A stretch of 36,383 nucleotides of DNA from Thauera propionica. GTDB taxonomy: Bacteria; Pseudomonadota; Gammaproteobacteria; Burkholderiales; Rhodocyclaceae. Below, in pieces: positions 24,705-33,621 of this stretch; position 1 is the first letter of the stretch; every line of letters begins with the position of its first letter. Both the position numbers and the translations under genes were made by a program. The notes under the pieces were generated by a model that worked only from the letters and a program-made list of their open reading frames with translations, was not told the origin of the DNA and ran no database searches. The stretch spans positions 1-36,383 of the forward strand of contig NZ_NOIH01000027.1 in NCBI RefSeq assembly GCF_002245655.1, given 5' to 3'.

Positions 24705-25856
24705 TCAGGCGGCAGCAGGGGCGCCGAAGCCGTTCTCGTACCAGTCGTAGAGCAACTCGGTGAGTCCGTCGGGCGCGTCTGCGAAGGCATTGGCAGGCAG
24801 GGCGCGGCGATGCGCAAGGGCGGCGAGGGTGTCGCGGAGTGCCGCATCGATCTCGAGAGGCTCTCCATTAAGGTGGAAGCCTGCGGCTGAGAACAGCAGC
24901 AGGCTGCGGGGGTCCAGTGCGAAGCCTCGCTCGCGCAGCGCAGTGCTGAAGCGCTTGCGGCTCAGCGGCTCTTCGGGTGGATCGAAGAAGACGTGCGACT
25001 TCGGCTCCGTGAGATAGGCGCCGACGAACGCCTCGACGTCCGCGCGACTCCAGCGGATACCGGCGAGCATGCGCTCGATCTGGTCGATCATGCGACTGCC
25101 GATCTCGGCCGAGTTCTGCTGCAGTGCAAGATCCGGATCGGCATACAGGCCTTCGAGGCAGATCCTTTCCTGCAGCCAGCCCAGAAATACGGTGCCGAGT
25201 TCCTGCGCGGTGGGTGAGCGGAAGCCGATCGAGTAGGTGGTGCACTCCCCGATCGCAACGCCGTTGTGCGCCCAGTGCGGCGGCAGATAGAGCATGTCGC
25301 CGGGCTCAAGCACCCAGTCCTCTGCGGGCTGGAAGTTCTTCAGGATGCGCAGCGGCGCGCCTTCGACCAGGCTGCGGTCGGTCTGGTCGGAGATCTGCCA
25401 GCGGCGCTTGCCGATGCCTTGCAGCAGGAAGACGTCATAGTTGTCGAAATGCGGGCCAACTCCGCCGCCGTCGACGGCGTAGCTCACCATGAGGTCGTCG
25501 AGCCGCGCCTGCGGGATGAAGTCGAAGCGGTGCAGCAGGCGGTCGCCATCGGGCACCCACAGGTTGAGGCCCTGCACCAGCACGGTCCACGGCTGCTTCT
25601 TGCCGCGCAGGCGTCCGCGGCTCTGAGGGCCATGTTCCAGCGTCCATTCGCCTTCGAGGCCTTCGGCGGGCAGGCGAATGTAGCGCGACTCGACGTCGGG
25701 ATCGCAGGCGAGATCGAACAGTTCGTCCTTGCTGACGACGCCGGTAAAGCCGGGTACGGCCTGACGGATGAGCAGGGGCTTCTTTTGCCAGTATTCGGCA
25801 AGGAACTCGCGCGCCGACAGGCCGCCGAGCAGGGTTTCGAGCGTGGGCAGATTCAT
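24705..25856 (-). CDS. roxA: Ribosomal protein L16 arginine 3-hydroxylase (RoxA/YcfD, JmjC-type)
   Basis: A 383-residue Fe(II)/2-oxoglutarate oxygenase. Known for the family: hydroxylation of an arginine of ribosomal protein L16. The JmjC cupin domain shows the iron ligands H136 and D138 (GPHFDNYDVFLLQ) and H197 (LPPHWAHNGVAIG). N-terminal LPTLETLLGGLSAREFLAEY and WQKKPLLIRQA and the C-terminal winged-helix part (PLSRKRFSTALRERGFALD) fit the family. Length is normal. The ATG is only seven bases from a TATAAT on the coding strand, so the transcript may be leaderless. It is divergent from rlmD. Confidence 0.93.
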   Translation of the reverse strand: MNLPTLETLLGGLSAREFLAEYWQKKPLLIRQAVPGFTGVVSKDELFDLACDPDVESRYIRLPAEGLEGEWTLEHGPQSRGRLRGKKQPWTVLVQGLNLWVPDGDRLLHRFDFIPQARLDDLMVSYAVDGGGVGPHFDNYDVFLLQGIGKRRWQISDQTDRSLVEGAPLRILKNFQPAEDWVLEPGDMLYLPPHWAHNGVAIGECTTYSIGFRSPTAQELGTVFLGWLQERICLEGLYADPDLALQQNSAEIGSRMIDQIERMLAGIRWSRADVEAFVGAYLTEPKSHVFFDPPEEPLSRKRFSTALRERGFALDPRSLLLFSAAGFHLNGEPLEIDAALRDTLAALAHRRALPANAFADAPDGLTELLYDWYENGFGAPAAA

Positions 25857-25863
25857 GGCGCGG

Positions 25864-25869
25864 ATTATA
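25864..25869 (-). promoter_or_regulatory. -10 box TATAAT very close to the roxA start
   Basis: Read leftward, TATAAT is followed by CCGCGCC and then the ATG of roxA. A start of transcription seven or eight bases after the box would fall on the ATG. No good -35 element is visible. Evidence is one perfect hexamer, so confidence is moderate. Confidence 0.45.
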
Positions 25870-25933
25870 GGCGCTGGCGCGGACGGCTTTGCGAACGCGG
25901 TAGAATCGCGCGACTTTTTCCATCGGGATCCCC

Positions 25934-27235
25934 ATGTCCGTTGCAGTCATCGAATCGCTGGACCACGAAGGTCGCGGCATCAGCCACGTCGACGGCAAGG
26001 CCGTTTTCATCGAGGGGGCACTGCCCGGCGAGAAGGTCGAATACACGGTGCTGCGCGATCGTCCGCGCTACGCACAGGCCGAGGTCGCGCGCGTGCTCAA
26101 GCCGAGTGCGCAGCGCGTGCAGCCCCGTTGTGCGCATTACGGCACCTGTGGCGGCTGTTCGATGCAGCATCTCGATCCGGTGGCGCAGGCGGCCGCCAAG
26201 CAGCGCATCCTGGAAGACGCGCTGTGGCACATCGGCAAGGTCGAGCCGCAGATCGTCTACCCGGCCATCCACGGGCCGTCCTGGGGGTATCGCTATCGCG
26301 CCCGCCTGAGCGTGCGCGTGGTGCCGAGCAAGGGCGGGGTGCTGATCGGCTTCCACCAGAAGCGCTCGAGCTACATCGCAGACATGCAAGCCTGCCCGGT
26401 ACTGCCGCCGCAGATCTCCGCCCTAGTGCCGGAACTCCACGGCCTGATCGCCGCCCTGTCGATCGCCGACCGCGTGCCGCAGATCGAGATCGCGGTCAGC
26501 GATACCGCGACCGCCTTCGTCTTCCGCCACCTGTTGCCCTTCAGCGGCAAGGACCGCCAGGCGCTCGCGGCCTTTGCCGAGCGTCACCACATCCAGGTCT
26601 GGGCCCAGCCCGGCGGGCCGGACACGGCCGCGCCGCTGCATCCCGTCAATGGCCCCGGCCTGGCCTACACGCTGCCGGAGTTCGACGTGACGATGGACTT
26701 CCGCCCGACCGACTTCACGCAGGTCAACGTCCATATCAACCGGCTGCTTATCCGGCGTGCGATGCAGTTGCTCGATCCGCAGCCGGGCGAGCGCATCGCC
26801 GACCTGTTCTGCGGACTCGGCAACTTCAGCCTGCCGATCGCACGGCGCGGTGCGACGATGGTCGGGGTGGAAGGCAGCGAGGCGCTGGTCGAGCGCGCCC
26901 GGGCGAACGCGGACAGCAACGGGCTCGCCGAGCGCTGCGAGTTCCATGCCGCCAACCTGTTCGAGGCGACCGAGGACAGCCTTGCGGCGCTCGGTCCGCT
27001 GGACAAGCTGCTGATCGATCCGCCGCGCGAGGGCGCGATCGCCGTGGTGAAGGCGATCAGCGCGCTGCAGCGTCCGCCGCGCATCGTCTATGTGTCGTGC
27101 AATCCGGCCACGCTGGCGCGCGACGCCGCGGTGCTGGTGCATGAGAAGGGTTACGTGTTGCGCGGTGCGGGTATTGCCAACATGTTCCCGCAGACGTCCC
27201 ACGTCGAGTCGGTGGCGCTGTTCGAACTGGCGTGA
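25934..27235 (+). CDS. rlmD: 23S rRNA (uracil-1939-C5)-methyltransferase RlmD
   Basis: A 433-residue SAM-dependent RNA methyltransferase with an N-terminal TRAM-type domain (VIESLDHEGRGISHVDGKA, VFIEGALPGEKV). An iron-sulfur Cys set follows: C66, C72 and C75 in CAHYGTCGGCSMQHLD and a fourth Cys in DMQACPVLPP. The SAM site is DLFCGLGNFSLPIARRG and the catalytic Cys is in VYVSCNPATLARD, with IDPPREGA before it. All key residues are present. ATG 25934 is downstream of a TAGAAT (25901-25906) that may be its -10 box. It modifies U1939 of 23S rRNA in the cytoplasm. Divergent from roxA, followed by tRNA-Ser. Confidence 0.96.
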   Translation: MSVAVIESLDHEGRGISHVDGKAVFIEGALPGEKVEYTVLRDRPRYAQAEVARVLKPSAQRVQPRCAHYGTCGGCSMQHLDPVAQAAAKQRILEDALWHIGKVEPQIVYPAIHGPSWGYRYRARLSVRVVPSKGGVLIGFHQKRSSYIADMQACPVLPPQISALVPELHGLIAALSIADRVPQIEIAVSDTATAFVFRHLLPFSGKDRQALAAFAERHHIQVWAQPGGPDTAAPLHPVNGPGLAYTLPEFDVTMDFRPTDFTQVNVHINRLLIRRAMQLLDPQPGERIADLFCGLGNFSLPIARRGATMVGVEGSEALVERARANADSNGLAERCEFHAANLFEATEDSLAALGPLDKLLIDPPREGAIAVVKAISALQRPPRIVYVSCNPATLARDAAVLVHEKGYVLRGAGIANMFPQTSHVESVALFELA

Positions 27236-27280
27236 TGTGTCGGTCTGTTGACCGTCCGGCGGTGCGCGCGGAGTCGGTGC

Positions 27281-27286
27281 TATAAT
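27281..27286 (+). promoter_or_regulatory. -10 box of the tRNA-Ser promoter
   Basis: A perfect TATAAT 12 bases before the mature tRNA start, followed by a G+C-rich discriminator (CCGCGCCC) typical of stringently controlled stable-RNA promoters. A matching -35 hexamer at normal spacing is not obvious. Confidence 0.6.
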
Positions 27287-27298
27287 CCGCGCCCTTGC

Positions 27299-27388
27299 GG
27301 AGGCGTGGCAGAGCGGTTGAATGCAACGGTCTTGAAAACCGTCAGGGGTTAACGCCCCTCGTGAGTTCGAATCTCACCGCCTCCGCCA
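27299..27388 (+). tRNA. tRNA-Ser(UGA)
   Basis: A 90-base class II tRNA. The acceptor stem is GGAGGCG/CGCCTCC with G73 and an encoded CCA end. The anticodon arm ACGGT-CTTGAAA-ACCGT has anticodon TGA, and a long variable arm (AGGGGTTAACGCCCCT) is typical of serine tRNAs. The T arm is GTGAGTTCGAATCTCAC. All arms pair well. A TATAAT precedes it and a terminator follows. Confidence 0.98.
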
Positions 27389-27399
27389 GATTTTTCCGG

Positions 27400-27425
27400 G
27401 AAGCCCTGAGCGATCAGGGCTTTTC
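27400..27425 (+). terminator. Terminator after tRNA-Ser
   Basis: GAAGCCCTGA-GCGA-TCAGGGCTTTTC forms a stable stem followed by a short T run. It begins 12 bases after the tRNA CCA end. Confidence 0.88.
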
Positions 27426-27494
27426 TCATTCCGGTTGCCGACCCGGGCGCCGCCGGATAATGCCTGCGATACCGCAGGCGTATCATCCTGCTCC

Positions 27495-28193
27495 ATGTCC
27501 CGTCTCATCCTCCTCAACAAGCCCTTCGGCGTGCTGTGCCAGTTCACCGACGAGGCCGGCCGCGCCACGCTCAAGGACTACGTTGCCGTGCCGGGCGTGT
27601 ATGCCGCGGGGCGGCTCGATACCGACAGCGAGGGCCTGCTGCTGCTGACCGATGACGGAGCCCTGCAGCACCACATCGCCGATCCGCGGCACAAGCAGCC
27701 CAAGACCTACCTGGTGCAGGTCGAGGGCGAGCCGGACGAGGCCGCGCTGGCGCTTTTGCGTGCCGGGCTGGATCTTGGCGACTTCCACACTCAGCCTTGC
27801 GCGGCTCGACGCGTCGACGCGCCCGATTGGCTGTGGCCGCGCGATCCCCCGGTGCGCTTTCGCAAGACGGTGCCAACCGCGTGGCTGGAGATCGTGCTGC
27901 GCGAGGGCAAGAACCGGCAGGTGCGACGCATGACGGCGAAGATCGGCTTCCCGACCCTGCGCCTGGTGCGCGTGGCGATCGGGCCGTGGACGCTGGACGG
28001 GCTGCAGCCCGGGCAGTGGCGCGAGGTCGCGCCGCCGGCCATGCCCGCGCCTCGGGTTCCGCGCGCCGCAGCGCCGGGGGCGTCTACCCGCCAGTCGGGG
28101 CCGCGAGGGCCGGCGTCCTCATCGGCTCGCCATGGCGCCGGCGGCACGGGTAAGATGCGCCGCGTCCAAACAGGTTCGAGGTCGAAGGGATGA
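27495..28193 (+). CDS. rluE: Pseudouridine synthase RluE-like
   Basis: A 232-residue RsuA/RluB/E/F-type pseudouridine synthase, most like RluE, which modifies U2457 of 23S rRNA. It starts [20 protein letters not shown]. The catalytic Asp is in [19 protein letters not shown], and the [20 protein letters not shown] segment followed by RVAIGPWTL is the signature. There is no S4 domain at the N-terminus, as expected for RluE. The last ~50 residues are a Pro/Ala/Arg/Gly/Ser-rich, probably disordered basic tail. ATG 27495 is chosen; a longer upstream frame lacks family character. Its stop overlaps the start of the DUF192 gene. Confidence 0.93.
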   Translation: MSRLILLNKPFGVLCQFTDEAGRATLKDYVAVPGVYAAGRLDTDSEGLLLLTDDGALQHHIADPRHKQPKTYLVQVEGEPDEAALALLRAGLDLGDFHTQPCAARRVDAPDWLWPRDPPVRFRKTVPTAWLEIVLREGKNRQVRRMTAKIGFPTLRLVRVAIGPWTLDGLQPGQWREVAPPAMPAPRVPRAAAPGASTRQSGPRGPASSSARHGAGGTGKMRRVQTGSRSKG

Positions 28194-28660
28194 AGCTTCA
28201 GTCGGGGGTGTCGCGTCCTTTGGTTGCGTTGGGGTTCGGGTTGGTCGGTGCGCTGGCGGCCGGTACCGCAGCGGCGCAGCAAGCCATGCCGATGGCCGAG
28301 CTCGGGGCCGGCATGTTCCGCATCGAGGCCGAAGTGGCGCACACCTTCCAGAACCGCCAGATCGGACTGATGAACCGTCGCACGATGCCGCTGCATCGCG
28401 GCATGGTCTTCGTGTTCCCCGAGGACGCGCGGCACTGCATGTGGATGAAGAACACCTACCTGCCGTTGTCGGTGGCCTTCCTTGACGCGCAGGGCAGGGT
28501 GCTCAACATCGAGGACATGCAGCCCCAGACCGAGGACAACCACTGCGCGTCGGCGCCGGCCCGCTTCGCGCTCGAGATGAACCTGGGGTGGTTCCGCGAA
28601 CGCGGCATCAAGCCCGGCGACACCCTGCGCGGCATCGATCGCCTGCCCGTGGCGCGCTGA
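28190..28660 (+). CDS. Exported DUF192-family protein
   Basis: A 156-residue protein with an N-terminal signal peptide ([20 protein letters not shown], cleavage likely after AAA). The DUF192 domain follows: [59 protein letters not shown] and the closing [20 protein letters not shown]. Function of the family is not established; many members are periplasmic. The ATG overlaps the rluE stop (ATGA), so it is translationally coupled to it, although no functional link between the two is known to me. The downstream 130 bases hold an inverted repeat ahead of flhB. Confidence 0.92.
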   Translation: MKLQSGVSRPLVALGFGLVGALAAGTAAAQQAMPMAELGAGMFRIEAEVAHTFQNRQIGLMNRRTMPLHRGMVFVFPEDARHCMWMKNTYLPLSVAFLDAQGRVLNIEDMQPQTEDNHCASAPARFALEMNLGWFRERGIKPGDTLRGIDRLPVAR

Positions 28661-28703
28661 ACCGGGGCGCGGCAAGGATCGAATAGCGGTCGTTTCCCGC
28701 CTT

Positions 28704-28740
28704 TTATCGACCGGCAGATATTGCCGGTCGCGGTCGATAA
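28704..28740. promoter_or_regulatory. Nested, mutually exclusive inverted repeats upstream of flhB
   Basis: The outer arms TTATCGACCG (28704-28713) and CGGTCGATAA (28731-28740) are perfect complements. The inner arms CGACCGGCA (28708-28716) and TGCCGGTCG (28722-28730) are also perfect. Both pairings use the same CGACCG, so only one can form at a time. No T tract follows, so a simple terminator is unlikely. It may be an operator or a leader structure of the flagellar operon. Confidence 0.5.
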
Positions 28741-28791
28741 TCCGCACACGTCGTTTCGCGTCCGCGCCGGTTGCCGCGCGGCGGGGCGACG

Positions 28792-29946
28792 ATGGAGTCG
28801 GCCGTGGCCGAAGATAGCGATCTAGAGAAAACAGAAGCCCCATCACCGCGACGGCTTGAGCAGGCGCGCGAGGAAGGCCAGGTCCCGCAGTCGCGGGAGC
28901 TGTCGACTTTCTTCGTCACCATCACCGGCGTGGCGACGCTTTGGCTGCTTGGCGGCTGGATGGCCGAGCGCATGCTCGCCGTGGTGCGTACCGGCTTCGC
29001 CTTCGAGCGCGCCACCGTCTTCGACGTGACACTGATGCTCGAAGTGTTCCGTGGTCAGCTCAGCGGTGCACTGCTGATGCTGGTGCCGCTGTTCGCGGCC
29101 CTGCTGGTGGCGGCCGTCGCTGCACCGGTCGCGCTCGGCGGCCTGCTGTTCTCGACCAAGGTGCTGGGACCGAACTTCGGCCGCATGAACCCCATCCAGG
29201 GGCTCGGCCGGATGTTCTCCATGCATGGCCTGGCCGAGATGGTGAAGGCGATCCTGAAATCGCTGCTGATCGGCGGCGTCGCCTCGATGGTGTTGTGGGC
29301 GAACAAGGACCACCTGTTCGGCCTCATGGTGTCGCCGCTGGAGATCGGCATGAGCGAGTTCTCCGGCACGATCGTGCTGGCCGCCGTCCTGATCGCGGCC
29401 AGCCTCGGCTTGCTCGCGCTGATGGACGTGCCCTTCCAGCTCTGGCAGTACCACAAGAAGCTGCGCATGACGAAGGAGGAGGTCAAGCGCGAGGGCAAGG
29501 AGCAGGAGGGCGATCCCCAGGTCAAGGGTCGCATCCGTGCCATGCAGCGCGAGATGGCGCGCCGGCGCATGATGGCCGAGGTGCCCAAGGCCGACGTGGT
29601 GGTGACCAACCCGACGCACTTCTCGGTGGCACTCAAGTACGACGCCGAGCGCATGGGTGCCCCGGTGGTGGTGGCCAAGGGCCGTGGCGAGACTGCGCTG
29701 AAGATCCGCGAGATTGCGCGCGAGCACGAGGTGCTGCTGCTCGAGGCGCCGCCGCTGGCGCGTGCGCTGTACAAGCATTGCGAGCTGGAGCAGGCGATTC
29801 CTGCCGCGCTCTATACGGCGGTGGCCGAAGTCATGGCCTACGTCTACCAGCTCGACAACTGGATGAAACAGGGTGGGCTGCCGCCGCAGGCCCCCACCCA
29901 CCTGCCGGTGCCCGAAGGCATGGACCCCGGCGCCCCCGACGAATGA
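28792..29946 (+). CDS. flhB: Flagellar export apparatus protein FlhB
   Basis: A 384-residue membrane protein of the flagellar type III secretion gate that switches export from rod/hook to filament substrates. The N-terminus has the family start EDSDLEKTEAPSPRRLEQAR. Four membrane segments follow (for example FFVTITGVATLWLLGGW and GALLMLVPLFAALLVAAV), then the cytoplasmic domain with the autocleavage site NPTH (N273-P274 from ATG 28792) in VVVTNPTHFSVALKYD. A GTG at 28804 preceded by GGAG six bases upstream would give the usual start (V/M)AEDSDLEKTE and may be the true start. flhA follows after 11 bases. Confidence 0.96.
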   Translation: MESAVAEDSDLEKTEAPSPRRLEQAREEGQVPQSRELSTFFVTITGVATLWLLGGWMAERMLAVVRTGFAFERATVFDVTLMLEVFRGQLSGALLMLVPLFAALLVAAVAAPVALGGLLFSTKVLGPNFGRMNPIQGLGRMFSMHGLAEMVKAILKSLLIGGVASMVLWANKDHLFGLMVSPLEIGMSEFSGTIVLAAVLIAASLGLLALMDVPFQLWQYHKKLRMTKEEVKREGKEQEGDPQVKGRIRAMQREMARRRMMAEVPKADVVVTNPTHFSVALKYDAERMGAPVVVAKGRGETALKIREIAREHEVLLLEAPPLARALYKHCELEQAIPAALYTAVAEVMAYVYQLDNWMKQGGLPPQAPTHLPVPEGMDPGAPDE

Positions 29947-29957
29947 GCGCGTGAACG

Positions 29958-32063
29958 ATGGCCCTTAACGACACCCTGAACCTGCGCCAGCTGCTGACCC
30001 CGGCCAACCTGCGCCAGCTCGCCGCGCCCATCCTCATCATCATGATCCTGTCCATGATGGTGCTGCCGCTGCCGGTCTTCCTGCTGGACGTGTTCTTCAC
30101 CTTCAACATCGCAGTGTCGGTGATGGTGATGCTGGTGGCGATGTACTCGAGGAAGCCGCTGGACTTCTCGGTGTTCCCCACGGTGCTGCTGGTGACGACG
30201 CTGCTGCGGCTGTCGCTGAACGTCGCGTCGACGCGGATCGTGCTGCTCGAAGGCCACGGCGGCCCCGACGCCGCGGGCAAGGTCATCGAGGCCTTCGGCA
30301 ACTTCCTGGTCGGTGGCAACACCGCGGTGGGCATCGTGGTGTTCGTGATCCTCACCGTCATCAACTTCGTCGTCATTACCAAGGGCGCGGGCCGCATCGC
30401 CGAAGTGTCGGCGCGTTTCACCCTCGACGCGATGCCCGGCAAGCAGATGGCGATCGACGCCGATCTCAACGCCGGGCTCATCGACGAGAAGGAAGCCAAG
30501 CGCCGGCGCAAGGAGATCGCGCAGGAATCGGACTTCTACGGCGCGATGGACGGTGCTTCCAAGTTCGTGCGCGGTGATGCGGTGGCGGGCATCATCATCC
30601 TCGTCATCAACATCATCGGCGGGCTGTTCGTCGGCGTCATGCAGCACGACATGGCCGTGGGCGACGCGGCCCACACCTACACGCTGCTGACGATCGGCGA
30701 CGGCCTGGTGGCGCAGATTCCGGCGCTGATCATCTCGGTGGCGGCCGGCCTCGTCGTGTCTCGTGTCGGCGATGAGGGCGACATTGGCGGCCTGGTCATC
30801 GGCCAGCTGTTCGCCAATCCGGCGGTGATGACGCTGACCGCAATCATCATCGGCGTGCTGGGCCTGATCCCCGGCATGCCGAACCTCGTCTTCCTGTTGC
30901 TCGCCGCGGTACTCGGCGGCCTGGCGTGGATACGACACAAGCAGATGCAGGAGGCCGAAGCCGAGGCTGCCGCGCCGGCGGCGGCCAAGCAGGCGGAGGC
31001 GCCCCGGGCCGATGCGCAGGAGGCGAGCTGGAACGACGTTTCCCAGGTCGATGTGCTTGGCCTGGAAGTCGGCTACCGGCTGATCCCGATGGTCGACAAG
31101 GGCCAGGATGGCGAGCTGCTCAAGCGCATCCGCGGGCTGCGCAAGAAGTTCGCGCAGGAAGTCGGCTTCCTGTCCTCGCCGGTGCACATCCGCGACAACC
31201 TGGAGCTGAAGCCCAACGCCTACCGCATCGCCCTGAAGGGCGTCGAAGTTGGCTCGGGCGAGGCCTATCCGGGCCAGCTGATGGCGATCAACCCGGGCCA
31301 CGTATCCGGTCCGCTGCAGGGGCGGGAGACCACCGACCCGGCGTTCGGTCTGCCGGCGTTCTGGATCGATACCGGCATGCGCGAGCAGGCCCATGCGCTG
31401 GGTTACACGGTCGTCGATGCCAGCACCGTGGTCGCAACGCACCTCAACCACGTCATCCTGAACCATGCCGCCGAACTGCTCGGTCGCCAGGAGACGCAGG
31501 CGCTGCTCGACCACGTCGGCAAGGATTCGCCCAAGCTCATCGAGGATCTCGTGCCCAAGCTGCTGCCGATCGGCACCGTGCAGCGCGTGCTGCAGAACCT
31601 GCTGGAAGAGGGCGTCAACATCCGCGACATGCGCAGCATCATCGAGGTGCTGGCCGAGCATGCGCCTCGCACGCAGGACCCGGTGCAACTCACCGTCAAG
31701 GTGCGCGAGGCGCTGGGGCGCGCGATCATCCAGGGCCTGTTCCCGGGCAACGCGGACGTCAACGTCATGGCGCTCGAGCCCGGCCTGGAACGCATCCTGA
31801 TGCAGGCCATGAGCGCGGGGGGCGAGGGTGGTGCGATCGAGCCAGGCCTGGCCGACACGCTGCTGCGCCAGACCGCGCAGATCGCCCAGCGCCAGGAAGA
31901 CATCGGCCTGCCGCCGGTGCTGCTGGTGCCGTCGCAGTTGCGCATGCTGCTGTCGCGCTTCCTGCGCCGCGCGGTGCCTTCGCTGAAGGTCATCTCCAAC
32001 AGCGAAGTGCCCGAGTCCCGCACCATCCGGGTGACCGCGATGATTGGCGCACAGCAGGGCTGA
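29958..32063 (+). CDS. flhA: Flagellar export gate protein FlhA
   Basis: A 701-residue core component of the flagellar export gate. About eight membrane helices fill the first ~330 residues. The conserved loop between helices is seen as GRIAEVSARFTLDAMPGKQM and AIDADLNAGLIDEKEAKRRR, the FHIPEP-family signature. The large cytoplasmic domain from about residue 350 binds export chaperones and substrates. Late motifs are PSLKVISNSEVPESRTIRV near the C-terminus and DGELLKRIRGLRKKFAQEVG earlier. Length is typical. It begins 11 bases after flhB and is followed by 135 bases without a gene before flhF, in which no sigma-28 or sigma-54 consensus was found. Confidence 0.97.
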   Translation: MALNDTLNLRQLLTPANLRQLAAPILIIMILSMMVLPLPVFLLDVFFTFNIAVSVMVMLVAMYSRKPLDFSVFPTVLLVTTLLRLSLNVASTRIVLLEGHGGPDAAGKVIEAFGNFLVGGNTAVGIVVFVILTVINFVVITKGAGRIAEVSARFTLDAMPGKQMAIDADLNAGLIDEKEAKRRRKEIAQESDFYGAMDGASKFVRGDAVAGIIILVINIIGGLFVGVMQHDMAVGDAAHTYTLLTIGDGLVAQIPALIISVAAGLVVSRVGDEGDIGGLVIGQLFANPAVMTLTAIIIGVLGLIPGMPNLVFLLLAAVLGGLAWIRHKQMQEAEAEAAAPAAAKQAEAPRADAQEASWNDVSQVDVLGLEVGYRLIPMVDKGQDGELLKRIRGLRKKFAQEVGFLSSPVHIRDNLELKPNAYRIALKGVEVGSGEAYPGQLMAINPGHVSGPLQGRETTDPAFGLPAFWIDTGMREQAHALGYTVVDASTVVATHLNHVILNHAAELLGRQETQALLDHVGKDSPKLIEDLVPKLLPIGTVQRVLQNLLEEGVNIRDMRSIIEVLAEHAPRTQDPVQLTVKVREALGRAIIQGLFPGNADVNVMALEPGLERILMQAMSAGGEGGAIEPGLADTLLRQTAQIAQRQEDIGLPPVLLVPSQLRMLLSRFLRRAVPSLKVISNSEVPESRTIRVTAMIGAQQG

Positions 32064-32198
32064 GGCGGCCCCGCGGCGACGCGGTCGAGCATCGAATAAG
32101 CGGGGTAAAGGCGGTTTATTCGGCCAAAGGGATGCCACCCGAAGCCGAGATAATCCTTCTCAAGCTGCGGCAAAAGTCAGGCCGCCCGGAGAAACGCC

Positions 32199-33620
32199 AT
32201 GAACGTCAAACGCTACTTTGCCCCCACTGCCCGCGAGGCGCTCCGTGCGCTGAAGGAGGCGCTCGGCCCCGATGCGATCGTGCTGTCCAATCGCGCCGTC
32301 GATGGCGGGGTGGAGATCCTGGCCCTGCCGGGCGAGGCGGTGAGCGCACTGCAGGCGGCCAATCGCGCCGCAGTTGCGGCAAAGTCCAAGGCGCCTGCCG
32401 GCGAACCGGCCGCAGTAACGGCGCCGAAGCCGGCGGCGGCCCCGGTGCGCGAGCCGGCCGACGGTGACTTCCGCGTCAGCCTCTCGGCGCTGGCCGCCAG
32501 CGCCGCGCGCAATGCGGCACGTCCGGCGCCCGCCGCGCCGGCACAACCGGCGGTGGTGCGGCCGTTTTCGCCGCCTCGCATCGAGTCCGCCGATTTCGCG
32601 CTGCGCAGCCGCCCCGCGGCCGCGCCGGCGGCGCCCGTGGCGGCCGCGGACGACTTCGGCAATGCCCGCATGCGCGAACTGCAGGAGACCAATGCGCGAC
32701 TGATGCAGGAACTGTCCGGCATCCGCGGCATGATCGAGCGCCAGCTTGCCGGTTTCGCCTGGGGTGAGACGCGTCGCCAGGCCCCTGCGCGTGCCGCGCT
32801 GATGGGCGAGCTGCTCGAGGCCGGCTTCTCCACGGCCACCGCACGCAAGTTGGCCGAAGCGGTGCCGGAGGATGCGAGCCGGATCGAGGCGCGCGAAGCC
32901 GCCGGTGCCGCGCTCGACCGCATGATGCGCGCGCATGCCTCGGACGACGACGTGATCGACCGTGGCGGCGTCTATGCGCTGGTGGGTCCCACCGGCGTGG
33001 GCAAGACGACCACCACCGCCAAGCTCGCCGCGCGCTGCGTCGTACGCCACGGGGCCAGCCGGCTCGCGCTGATCACGACTGACGGCTACCGCATCGGCGC
33101 GCAGGAACAGCTGCGCATCTACGGCCGCATCCTGGGCGTGCCGGTGTTTTCGGTGCGCGACGCAGCCGACCTGCGCCAGACGCTCGCTGGCCTGCGCAAC
33201 AAGCACATGGTGCTGATCGACACGATGGGCATGAGCCAGCGCGACCGCATGGTGGCCGAGCAGGCGTCCATGCTGAGCGGTGCGGGTGACGTTCGCCGCC
33301 TGCTGCTGCTCAATGCCACCGCCCGCGGCGACACGCTGGACGACGTGGCGCGCGCCTACGCCGGCCAGGATCTGGCTGGCTGCATCTTCACCAAGGTGGA
33401 TGAGGCCGCGTCGCTGGCGCCGGCGCTCGACGTCGCGGTGCGCCACGGGCTCGAGATCCGCTACCTGACCAACGGCCAGCGCGTGCCCGAGGACCTGCAC
33501 CTGCCGAACCGGGCCTACCTGCTGCACCGCGCACTGCGCGAGCAAGGTGCGGAGTCGCCCTGGCACCTGAACGATGAAGAGGCAGGAATGATGCTGGCCG
33601 CGGCCAGCGGAGGAGCCTGA
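32199..33620 (+). CDS. flhF: Flagellar placement GTPase FlhF
   Basis: A 473-residue SRP-type GTPase that sets number and polar position of flagella in related bacteria. The N-terminal domain begins MNVKRYFAPTAREALRALKE. A long Ala/Pro-rich linker (about residues 60-155) comes next, then a helical N-domain and the G domain with P-loop VGPTGVGKTTTTAKLAA (near residue 265). Further GTPase motifs are ALITTDGYRIGAQEQL, VLIDTMGMSQRD and GCIFTKVDEAASL. All nucleotide-binding motifs look intact. It is followed by the FlhG-like gene with a one-base gap, the usual pair. A GGAGAAA site precedes ATG 32199. Confidence 0.95.
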   Translation: MNVKRYFAPTAREALRALKEALGPDAIVLSNRAVDGGVEILALPGEAVSALQAANRAAVAAKSKAPAGEPAAVTAPKPAAAPVREPADGDFRVSLSALAASAARNAARPAPAAPAQPAVVRPFSPPRIESADFALRSRPAAAPAAPVAAADDFGNARMRELQETNARLMQELSGIRGMIERQLAGFAWGETRRQAPARAALMGELLEAGFSTATARKLAEAVPEDASRIEAREAAGAALDRMMRAHASDDDVIDRGGVYALVGPTGVGKTTTTAKLAARCVVRHGASRLALITTDGYRIGAQEQLRIYGRILGVPVFSVRDAADLRQTLAGLRNKHMVLIDTMGMSQRDRMVAEQASMLSGAGDVRRLLLLNATARGDTLDDVARAYAGQDLAGCIFTKVDEAASLAPALDVAVRHGLEIRYLTNGQRVPEDLHLPNRAYLLHRALREQGAESPWHLNDEEAGMMLAAASGGA

Positions 33621-33621
33621 C

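Noticed and set aside
27248-27253. TTGACC as the -35 box of tRNA-Ser
   Set aside because: It is 27 bases from TATAAT, too far for a sigma-70 promoter.
29844-32138. A 764-codon reverse open frame opposite flhA and the end of flhB
   Set aside because: Its composition is extremely His/Asp/Arg/Gln-rich, as expected from the complement of flhA codons. flhA itself is unambiguous.
32064-32198. A sigma-28 or sigma-54 promoter before flhF
   Set aside because: TAAA and GCCGA-like pieces occur but at the wrong spacing, and no GG-N10-GC element was found.
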